A stretch of 5,210 nucleotides of DNA, taken from a bacterium ADurb.Bin374 (GTDB taxonomy: Bacteria > Riflebacteria > Ozemobacteria > Ozemobacterales > Ozemobacteraceae). Shown here one piece after another: positions 1-5,210 of this stretch; position 1 is the first letter of the stretch; each line of letters starts with the position of its first letter. The notes under the pieces are model-generated. The model saw only the letters and a program-made list of their open reading frames with translations. It was not told where the DNA came from and ran no database searches. The DNA is taken from the NCBI GenBank assembly GCA_002068715.1, contig MWAR01000320.1:1-5210 (forward strand). The letters are read 5' to 3'. The position numbers were made by a program, and so were the translations under genes.

Positions 1-1149
1 GAGAATACGGTCGATTACCGTTTTCACCTGGTCGGTGTTGCTGAATGTTTTGCCCGTCAGTTGCAGCTTTCCGCGCTTCTCGATGAAAATTTTCGACGGT
101 CCGTTCACCATTATTTCGTCGACGTCGGGATCGCGGATGAAGTCTTCCAGCGGGCCCAACCCGAGGATGTCGTCCAACAGGGCTTTTTTCAGCTCGGCGT
201 GAACGTTGCGGTTCTCGATCTGGGGGGGCGGATTCCTCTTGAAGCTCAATTCTATATTATGTTCTACTTTTTTACGAAGCTCCTGGTCCGTTATCCCGAA
301 GCGCTTTTCGAGGGTTGAGATGATCTCGTTCCTGATCGAACGTTGATACTCGATCAGGACTTCGTCGACGGGAGAGATCGTCTCCTGCTCTTCGGGGCGG
401 AACCGCTCCGCGGCTTGGTTTTCCATCGCCTTCTCGGCGAGTTTCGCGATAGCTTCGTCGAGCTGCTTGTCGCCGGCGGCGCCTTCGACCGCGCTTCCCA
501 TCGGCAGGATGAACTCCCGCGAATGGAGTTTCGATTCGGTATCCTCGGTTTCGGTATCGACCATGTTCCGAACCATGACGACGCGATTCGTGAAGTTCGG
601 CCATCTCCCGACTTCGTTCATGAAACGCTTTGCGAGTTCAGGAGAGCCTTCCTGGGCCGTATAGAGATAATATATCACATCAGATGCAAAAAGAACCGCC
701 TGGGGGAAGGGCGTCATGAAAAACGCCAGATCGATGACGGCATAGGCGTTTCGCTGGGAGAGACATCGCAGGAGGCGGTCCATGGCCGGCCCGAGATCGG
801 CTTCGTTGACGATGAATCCGGCCCCGAGCGACTCGTTCGGGCGAATGCCGGTGAAAGGCATCAACCAGAGGCCGTCCCGTTCGCTGAATTTCTCGGCGAC
901 ATTTTCCGATGTCAGTCCGGTCCAGTCAGTTTTGAAATACTCCATGAACGACATGCCGGTGCTTTCGGCGAGATCGTATTTCGCGGTGATCGCCGAGGGG
1001 GCGAACCAGTTGCACTCGATGAAGGCGACATTCCGCCCGCTGCGCCGGCGAAGCGCCCGGGCAAACCGGAGGGCGGTCGAACTCTTGCCGATTCCTCCCT
1101 GGGAACTCGTGAAAACAAACACTTCGGCGCGCGGTCCGGCGTTTGCCAT
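1..1149 (-). CDS. cpaF: TadZ/CpaE-like ATPase fused to CpaF/TadA secretion ATPase (3' end outside window)
   Basis: This gene reads leftward from ATG at 1149 and stays open for 383 codons to the window edge, so only the N-terminal part is seen. Residues 1-240 look like a ParA/MinD-type ATPase: a P-loop SSQGGIGKS at 15-23, a beta strand VAFIEC at 41-46, and a Walker B-like YAVID at 136-140. Residues 262-383 match the N-terminal domain of CpaF/TadA, with LDDILGLGPLEDFI (325-338), DPDVDEIMVNGP (340-351) and a final segment ending VIDRIL. The CpaF catalytic core should lie beyond the left edge. In tad loci TadZ/CpaE localises the pilus machinery and CpaF/TadA is the cytoplasmic hexameric motor; here they form one chain. 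The start has a good Shine-Dalgarno, AGGAGAGGA, just upstream, and an in-frame TGA at 1206-1204 rules out a longer N-terminus, so the receiver-like domain usual in TadZ/CpaE is absent. The domain calls are solid; the joint function is inferred. Confidence 0.9.
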   Translation of the reverse strand, partial: MANAGPRAEVFVFTSSQGGIGKSSTALRFARALRRRSGRNVAFIECNWFAPSAITAKYDLAESTGMSFMEYFKTDWTGLTSENVAEKFSERDGLWLMPFTGIRPNESLGAGFIVNEADLGPAMDRLLRCLSQRNAYAVIDLAFFMTPFPQAVLFASDVIYYLYTAQEGSPELAKRFMNEVGRWPNFTNRVVMVRNMVDTETEDTESKLHSREFILPMGSAVEGAAGDKQLDEAIAKLAEKAMENQAAERFRPEEQETISPVDEVLIEYQRSIRNEIISTLEKRFGITDQELRKKVEHNIELSFKRNPPPQIENRNVHAELKKALLDDILGLGPLEDFIRDPDVDEIMVNGPSKIFIEKRGKLQLTGKTFSNTDQVKTVIDRIL

Positions 1150-1177
1150 ATCCTCTCCTGACACTGATTTCACGCGT

Positions 1178-1207
1178 ATTAGACCACAGCCATCTTCGGG
1201 CTGTCAA
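1178..1207 (-). promoter_or_regulatory. Sigma70-like promoter of the TadZ-CpaF fusion gene
   Basis: On the minus strand, a perfect -35 box TTGACA (1207-1202) is followed after 18 bp by TCTAAT (1183-1178), five of six matches to the -10 consensus. The predicted start near 1171 gives a leader of about 22 nt that carries the AGGAGAGGA ribosome-binding site of the gene starting at 1149. It is the best promoter match noticed in the window. Confidence 0.65.
1186..1204. repeat. Short inverted repeat inside the divergent promoter region
   Basis: ACAGCC (1186-1191) and its exact complement GGCTGT (1199-1204) flank a 7-nt loop. The repeat fills the spacer of the minus-strand promoter and touches its -35 box, a place where a repressor could act. 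Six-base arms are short enough to occur by chance. Confidence 0.25.
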
Positions 1208-1234
1208 TGCGTGGGGAAGGTCAAGGAACGTCTC

Positions 1235-1263
1235 ACGATACTATTGTCGAAGCGTCGAGTCAA
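1235..1263 (-). promoter_or_regulatory. Possible second, upstream promoter for the minus-strand gene
   Basis: Minus-strand TTGACT (1263-1258, five of six) is spaced 17 bp from TATCGT (1240-1235, four of six). It would give a second start about 28 bp behind the -35 box of the stronger promoter. Spacing is ideal but the -10 is weak, so it may be chance. Confidence 0.25.
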
Positions 1264-1264
1264 T
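1243..1264. repeat. Imperfect inverted repeat midway between divergent promoters
   Basis: ATTGTCGA (1243-1250) pairs with TCGA-GT-CAAT (1255-1264), complete except for a two-base insertion, around a 4-nt centre AGCG. It sits roughly midway between the two divergent start codons, so it could be an operator. No protein can be assigned to it. Confidence 0.25.
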
Positions 1265-1317
1265 GAACGCGATCCGCCAAAAGTCCCATGATCCCATGCC
1301 GAATGTCGGCATCTGCG

Positions 1318-1346
1318 TTGAACCGATTTCCACTTCGGAGTATCAT
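1318..1346 (+). promoter_or_regulatory. Sigma70-like promoter of the ABC exporter operon, almost no leader
   Basis: TTGAAC (1318-1323, four of six) is followed after 17 bp by TATCAT (1341-1346, five of six). Transcription would begin near 1353, only about 5 nt before the ATG at 1358, giving a leaderless or nearly leaderless mRNA. This fits the absence of a proper Shine-Dalgarno ahead of that gene; only CGGG and AGG fragments are present. Confidence 0.5.
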
Positions 1347-1357
1347 CGGGTCAGGCA

Positions 1358-2287
1358 ATGGAAACGAACATTCAGGCGGCCGTGTCGGTCGAGTCACTCA
1401 AAAAGAGCTTCGGGAAACATGAAGCTGTGAAAGGCATCTCGTTCGATGTCGCCGCCGGCACGATCTTCGGGTTCCTCGGCCCCAACGGAGCCGGCAAGAC
1501 AACGACCATGCGGATGATAACGGGCATGCTCGCCCCGACATCCGGCCGCATCACCGTCGCGGGCCTCGACATGCCGACCCAGCGCGACCAGATCAAAGCC
1601 CTGATCGGCGTCGTTCCAGACCATCAGAACCTGTATGACCGCCTGACCGCGCGCAGGCAGCTCCGTCTCTTCGCCGACCTCACGGGGGCCGCGCCGGCAC
1701 GCGTCGACGAGGTCATTTCTCTCGTCGGCCTCGAAGAGTATGCCGATGCGCCAACCGTCAGGCTCAGCCGGGGCTGGCGACAACGGGTCCTCATCGCGCG
1801 CGGGTTGCTTCACCGGCCACGAGTGTTTTTCCTCGACGAGCCGACCTCCGCGCTAGATCCCCAGTCCGCCCTCTCGATCAGAAGCGTCGTCAGGCGTCTT
1901 CGCGATGAGGGCACGACGATTTTTCTGACGACCCATTACATGGAAGAGGCTTCCGATCTCTGCGACCGAATAGCCATTCTCCATGACGGCCGGATCGTCG
2001 CTTCCGACACGCCGGACAACATCCGCATGCAGTTCGGCCGCCCGCTCATCGACATCACGCTCCGCAACCGAGAAACCGGAACCGACAGGATCGTCTCCCT
2101 CCCCATCGCCGATCCCGAAACCCCGGCCAGAATTTCCGGCTGGCTCGCAGACGGCTCGGTCGTCCGCATCCATACCCAGGAAGCAACCCTGGAAGAAGCG
2201 TTTCTCCGTCTCACCGGCTCGTCCTGGCAACCCCAGCCCGAAACGTGCGACGATCTCCCGAAGCCAACGCAGACGGAGAGCGCATGA
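1358..2287 (+). CDS. ABC-2 type exporter, ATP-binding subunit
   Basis: This 309-residue protein is a complete ABC ATPase of the DrrA/CcmA-like class that pairs with ABC-2 membrane proteins and drives export. Visible motifs in order are Walker A GPNGAGKTT (41-49), a Q-loop region IGVVPDHQNLYDRLT (83-97), signature LSRGW (136-140), Walker B VFFLDEP (156-162), D-loop SALD (164-167) and H-loop histidine 193 in LTTHYMEEA. The tail after about residue 225 ends in ATLEEAFLRLTG, typical of this class. Two motifs deviate: aspartate 88 stands where the Q-loop glutamine is usual, with Gln90 two residues on, and the signature is LSRGW rather than LSGGQ. Residues that bind and hydrolyse ATP look intact, so it should be active. 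The gene overlaps the permease gene by ATGA, marking translational coupling. The substrate cannot be read from sequence; drugs, lipids or polysaccharide are all possible for the family. Confidence 0.95.
   Translation: METNIQAAVSVESLKKSFGKHEAVKGISFDVAAGTIFGFLGPNGAGKTTTMRMITGMLAPTSGRITVAGLDMPTQRDQIKALIGVVPDHQNLYDRLTARRQLRLFADLTGAAPARVDEVISLVGLEEYADAPTVRLSRGWRQRVLIARGLLHRPRVFFLDEPTSALDPQSALSIRSVVRRLRDEGTTIFLTTHYMEEASDLCDRIAILHDGRIVASDTPDNIRMQFGRPLIDITLRNRETGTDRIVSLPIADPETPARISGWLADGSVVRIHTQEATLEEAFLRLTGSSWQPQPETCDDLPKPTQTESA
2275..2280 (+). promoter_or_regulatory. Ribosome-binding site fixing the permease start
   Basis: GGAGAG at 2275-2280, with its GGAG core 5 nt before the ATG at 2284, supports that codon as the start over the in-frame ATG at 2245, which would put 43 bp of overlap on the ATPase gene. 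Confidence 0.6.
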
Positions 2288-3363
2288 ACCCCAGACGCAT
2301 TCTCGCCCTCTTCAAAAAAGATCTTCTCGACGCCTCTCGCAATTACCATGTGCTGCTGCTCGTCGCCACGCCGATCATCCTCTCCCTCCTCTTTTCGAAC
2401 CTCTTTTCGGAAAGCCGCTCCAGCACGATGATGCCCCGCGTCGGCGTTCTTGCTCCGGCCGGAAGTCCGCTTCTGGAAAAGCTGCAGCCGAAAGAGTTCG
2501 GAATCCGCATCGTGAGCTTTTCTTCCCGCGACGAGATGGAATCCCGCATCGCCGAGGGGGAAGTGAGCTTCGGCCTCATGCTGCCGGCCGTTTTTCCGAC
2601 GGCCTCGAGCCCGCGCGGTCTTCCGAAACTCACCATGATCTACCCCGTTGAAACTCCCGAATACGCCGTGGAGCGTTTCCGCAACACGCTCGAGGGAGAG
2701 CTGCGCAAATTTCTCGGCAAGCCGGCCCCGCCCCTTCCGATCGAGCTTTCGTTCGAACCAATCGGGGGATCATCCGCGAAACAGCGCAGTTTCGGCGGAG
2801 ACATGCTTCCCATGCTCATCCTGATGGCGCTGGGCATGATCGGGCTTCTCGCCCTCCCCCTCTCGTTCGCAGAGGAGCGGGAAAAGCATACGCTCGACGC
2901 CCTGTTCCTGACCCCGACCACCACGACCGAACTGATCGTCGGCAAATGCCTCTTCAGCTTCGTCCTCCAGCACGCCACGGTTCTCGCCATGGTCGCCCTG
3001 AACGGGCGCTGGGACGGAAACCAGCCGTATTTCTGGCTGTTCGTCTCGCTCGGAAGCGTGATGTTTCTGCTCGTGGGCCTGTTCATCGCGGCCGTCGCCG
3101 AAACCCAGGCATCGGTAAACGCTATGGGAAGCAGCCTGTTTCTCTGTTTCCAGATGATTCCGACCCTCAGTGCAACCAACGATCTGTTGCGCATGGCGGC
3201 GAATGTCGTGCCTTCGACCTATGTCCTGCGTGGAATCCGCAAAGCCCTGTTCCTCGATCTCGCGAAGGTCGATATCCTCGGCGATCTGCTGATACTGGCC
3301 GTCGTCACGGGACTCTTGTATCTGATCACGAGGATCGTTTTCCGTCGCATGCAGATGGCATGA
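2284..3363 (+). CDS. ABC-2 type exporter, permease subunit
   Basis: This 359-residue integral membrane protein is the partner of the ATPase encoded just upstream. Its layout is that of ABC-2 permeases with a split membrane domain: cytoplasmic N-terminal helix with Lys/Arg residues, first membrane span about 21-40, a large extracytoplasmic domain about 45-172, then spans at about 174-194, 222-239, 247-271, 281-297 and 331-349. Between the second and third spans lies the family hallmark EEREKHTLDALFLTP (197-211), the cytoplasmic coupling region that contacts the ATPase. The start at 2284 is chosen because ATGA overlaps the ATPase stop and GGAGAG precedes it; an upstream in-frame ATG at 2245 would add 13 polar residues. 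Two such subunits and two ATPases would form the exporter. Substrate unknown. No convincing terminator follows, so read-through to the next gene is possible. Confidence 0.9.
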   Translation: MNPRRILALFKKDLLDASRNYHVLLLVATPIILSLLFSNLFSESRSSTMMPRVGVLAPAGSPLLEKLQPKEFGIRIVSFSSRDEMESRIAEGEVSFGLMLPAVFPTASSPRGLPKLTMIYPVETPEYAVERFRNTLEGELRKFLGKPAPPLPIELSFEPIGGSSAKQRSFGGDMLPMLILMALGMIGLLALPLSFAEEREKHTLDALFLTPTTTTELIVGKCLFSFVLQHATVLAMVALNGRWDGNQPYFWLFVSLGSVMFLLVGLFIAAVAETQASVNAMGSSLFLCFQMIPTLSATNDLLRMAANVVPSTYVLRGIRKALFLDLAKVDILGDLLILAVVTGLLYLITRIVFRRMQMA

Positions 3364-3368
3364 CCGTC

Positions 3369-3398
3369 TTGCAAAGATGAGGGATTCAGGGGTATCCT
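3369..3398 (+). promoter_or_regulatory. Weak candidate promoter for the coiled-coil gene
   Basis: TTGCAA (3369-3374) and TATCCT (3393-3398) are 18 bp apart; each matches consensus at four of six positions. It lies in the 80-bp gap after the permease and could give the next gene its own transcript. The match is modest, and co-transcription with the exporter is equally possible. Confidence 0.2.
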
Positions 3399-3443
3399 GC
3401 GGAACCAGTTCTTCAACAAGGTGACAAGCGGCAGCGATTATCC

Positions 3444-5159
3444 ATGGAAAAAGTCAATTTTGACGACATAGTACGAAATCTCATGGTCTTCCTGAAAGGC
3501 CAGGTGCCGTCCCTGCAATCGAAGCATTCGCGGGATGATCTCGTGCACCAGATTCAGAACATCGTTTACACTCTGCGAACCTTCCTCATCCAGCTCGAAG
3601 CGGCCTCCTCCTCCGATCCGAGGAAAACGCCGGAATATCAGAGCGCTATCCAGGAAATCGAGAGCTTCAAGAAAACCAACGCCCGCCTCGAGGAATCTCT
3701 CTTCCTCGAAATGAGCAAGCATCAGAAGTTGACGGCCGAGATCGACAAACAGGCGGTATTGCTCAAGGACCGCGACCAGAATATCGCCCAGCTCAACAAC
3801 GAGATCGCAGCGTTGCAGCGCCAGATCGGCGAACTCCAGAACAGGCCGCCCAGCGAGATGCAGAGCGCCGATTTCGAGTCCCAGCAGGCGGCCCACGAGG
3901 AAGAAAAAGCCGCTTTCGCTGACGAGAAGGCCCGTCTCGAGGCGGCGGTGGCCGAGGCCGGCGCAAAAACGCAGTCGGCCACGGAAGAGTTGATCCGCCT
4001 GTCAACCGAACTGAACAAGGTACGCGAGGAGTACGAAGGCGCAACCCAGCGTCTCGACGAGTTGCAGAGCCTCTCCGAAACCATCGACCGCGAACGTCAG
4101 CTGAAGGAACGCGCGGAGCAGGCGCTCGGCGCCGCGAAGCTCGAGTTCAACCAGGAACGGGAACAGCTCACCGCGGAAGTCGAGAAACTCCGCAAAGAGT
4201 ACGAGGAGCTGAAGAATCAGCCCCTCAAGGACCAGGACACCTACCGGAAGATCATCAAGGCGCTCCAGGAAAAGATCGACAAGCTCCAGCGCACCCTGCA
4301 CAGCGGGCCGGCGGGAGACGCGATCCAGAACATCCAGGCAGCCGCGGAGGCCCGGATCAAGGCGCTCGAAATGGCCCTCGCCGAGGCTAAATGCCAGATC
4401 GAGCTCGGAACGCCTGTTTCACCCGAAAAATTCGAAAACCTCACCCGCGAAAACAATGAACTGCAGCAGCGGATCATCGATCTCGAAGCCACCGTCCGCC
4501 GTCTCCTGGCCACCAAGGAGCACGCTCAGGGGGAACAGACTCAAGGCCTCTCGAGCGGTTTCCAATGCGACGAGATCATTCTGTTCTTCGAGGTGCTGAC
4601 GACGCTCATCTCGAAACTTGGCACCTCCCCGGAAAACCGCGATCTCCGGCAGAAGGCGGAAAAGGCGTTCACCGTTCTCGAGAAAACCCACGCCGTCGAG
4701 CCCGTGTCGTCACTCGGCCGGATGTACGAAGAGAAGATGCACAAGGTCGTAAAATCCTTCATTGCGCCGTTCCTCGACGACGGTATGGTCGTAAACGAGA
4801 TCAGCCGAGGCTATCTTTCGGGCGACCAGATCATCCAGCGTGCGGTTGTCTGGGTGGCGAAGTCCAGGTTCCAGTGCTCAGATTGCGGTTCCCCGTCGAG
4901 GCCACAGGACAACTTCTGCCCCAAATGCGGTCTCGAACTCTGTGCTCCTGACGGAACGCCGAAACGCCGGCTGCCTCAGCTTCCCACCGATCCTGAGATA
5001 GGCATCCAGCTTCTCGATGTCCTCATCGGACAGCGCCAGATCAAGGCGATGCAGGGGCTTCTCGCGCATCTCATGATGGCAAATCCTGGCCATAACGGCC
5101 TTCTGATCCGCAACAAGCAGATCACCCAGATTCTTTCGGAACTGCCTCCGGAAGGATAA
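3444..5159 (+). CDS. Long coiled-coil protein with GrpE-like domain and C-terminal zinc ribbon
   Basis: This 571-residue protein has no signal peptide or membrane span and is probably cytoplasmic. Residues about 62-360 are Glu/Lys/Gln/Ala-rich and mostly heptad-like coiled coil, with breaks near 133-145 (NRPPSEM), 287-293 (SGPAGD) and 322-328. Residues about 372-474 read like the C-terminal half of GrpE, the DnaK nucleotide-exchange factor: AFTVLEKTHAVEPVSSLGR (408-426) parallels GrpE's VLEKxGVEPIxxxG, and DGMVVNEISRGYLSGDQII (446-464) followed by QRAVVWVAKS parallels its DGTVVEVLQKGYxLxxRVLRPAxVxVAK ending. A zinc ribbon follows, Cys478-x2-Cys481-x10-Cys492-x2-Cys495, then a helical tail. 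Ordinary GrpE is near 200 residues, so this is far longer. No clear Shine-Dalgarno precedes the ATG; the start is the first good Met. It could be a specialised Hsp70 cofactor or a scaffold that reuses the GrpE fold. The coiled coil and zinc ribbon are certain; the GrpE relationship is inferred from motifs. Confidence 0.85.
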   Translation: MEKVNFDDIVRNLMVFLKGQVPSLQSKHSRDDLVHQIQNIVYTLRTFLIQLEAASSSDPRKTPEYQSAIQEIESFKKTNARLEESLFLEMSKHQKLTAEIDKQAVLLKDRDQNIAQLNNEIAALQRQIGELQNRPPSEMQSADFESQQAAHEEEKAAFADEKARLEAAVAEAGAKTQSATEELIRLSTELNKVREEYEGATQRLDELQSLSETIDRERQLKERAEQALGAAKLEFNQEREQLTAEVEKLRKEYEELKNQPLKDQDTYRKIIKALQEKIDKLQRTLHSGPAGDAIQNIQAAAEARIKALEMALAEAKCQIELGTPVSPEKFENLTRENNELQQRIIDLEATVRRLLATKEHAQGEQTQGLSSGFQCDEIILFFEVLTTLISKLGTSPENRDLRQKAEKAFTVLEKTHAVEPVSSLGRMYEEKMHKVVKSFIAPFLDDGMVVNEISRGYLSGDQIIQRAVVWVAKSRFQCSDCGSPSRPQDNFCPKCGLELCAPDGTPKRRLPQLPTDPEIGIQLLDVLIGQRQIKAMQGLLAHLMMANPGHNGLLIRNKQITQILSELPPEG

Positions 5160-5186
5160 GATACGACAGAACGGAGACCCGCGCAC

Positions 5187-5210
5187 ATGGCGGAAATAGA
5201 CCCGAATTTG
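5187..5210 (+). CDS. Start of an unidentified gene (partial, right edge)
   Basis: ATG at 5187 opens a frame of eight codons, MAEIDPNL, cut by the window edge. GGAGA at 5173-5177 lies about 10 nt upstream as a plausible ribosome-binding site. The gap to the preceding stop codon is only 27 bp, so it is probably co-transcribed with the coiled-coil/zinc-ribbon gene. Too little is visible to name a product; it does not begin like a DnaK chaperone. Confidence 0.5.

Noticed and set aside
241..290. AT-rich patch in the minus-strand gene that could be an internal promoter or fusion scar
   Set aside because: It encodes a Lys/Asn/Ile-rich stretch inside the CpaF N-terminal domain; -10-like CATAAT is present but no -35 box lies at proper spacing, and the domain junction is some 100 bp away.
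272..604. Minus-strand open frame of 110 codons, Arg-rich
   Set aside because: Same strand but different frame from the fusion gene; Arg/Gly-rich composition typical of a GC-rich shadow frame.
343..1161. Plus-strand open frame of 272 codons
   Set aside because: It lies antisense to the TadZ-CpaF fusion gene, whose translation shows clear P-loop and CpaF motifs and has both promoter and ribosome-binding site; the plus-strand product has no recognisable motif.
2245..2283. Longer start for the permease at ATG 2245
   Set aside because: It would overlap the ATPase gene by 43 bp and add a polar stretch; ATG 2284 has a well-placed GGAGAG and the ATGA overlap common in ABC operons.
1983..2651. Plus-strand open frame of 222 codons across the ATPase/permease junction
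   Set aside because: Ser/Arg/Pro-rich shadow frame overlapping two well-supported genes, with no motif.
3372..3400. Possible terminator hairpin after the permease
   Set aside because: Only very short stems (GGAT/ATCC, CAGG/CCTG) with no U-run; not convincing as an intrinsic terminator.
3438..4301. Minus-strand open frames opposite the coiled-coil gene (Leu/Glu-rich)
   Set aside because: Mirror-image composition of the repetitive coiled-coil codons on the opposite strand; no ribosome-binding site or domain.

Overview
The window comes from a GC-rich bacterial chromosome (roughly 58-60% G+C by eye) with tightly packed genes. A Tad/Flp pilus-type gene and a didermic-style ABC-2 exporter fit a free-living bacterium, but nothing here fixes the phylum. 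No tRNA, rRNA, CRISPR array, insertion sequence or attachment site was found.

Layout: (1) Positions 1-1149, minus strand: the first 383 codons of a large gene whose 3' end lies left of the window. It joins a ParA/MinD-type ATPase domain of the TadZ/CpaE kind directly to the N-terminal part of a CpaF/TadA secretion ATPase, two proteins normally encoded separately in tad (tight adherence / Flp pilus) loci. The frame has no stop from 1149 to the window edge. (2) Positions 1150-1357: a 208-bp divergent control region with a strong sigma70-like promoter toward the minus-strand gene, a weaker second one, a good promoter toward the plus-strand genes and two small inverted repeats. (3) Positions 1358-3363, plus strand: a two-gene ABC-2 exporter operon, ATPase then permease, coupled by an ATGA overlap. 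(4) Positions 3444-5159, plus strand: a 571-residue protein made of a very long coiled coil, a segment that reads like the C-terminal half of the Hsp70 nucleotide-exchange factor GrpE, a four-cysteine zinc ribbon and a short helical tail. (5) Position 5187 to the right edge: the first eight codons of another plus-strand gene.

How they work together: the minus-strand fusion would place or recruit the pilus assembly motor and power it from one polypeptide. The ABC pair forms an independent export or efflux unit with unknown substrate. The coiled-coil/GrpE-like/zinc-ribbon protein follows the exporter by 80 bp on the same strand, but nothing in its sequence ties it to transport. The two observations most worth following are the TadZ-CpaF fusion and the GrpE-like zinc-ribbon architecture.
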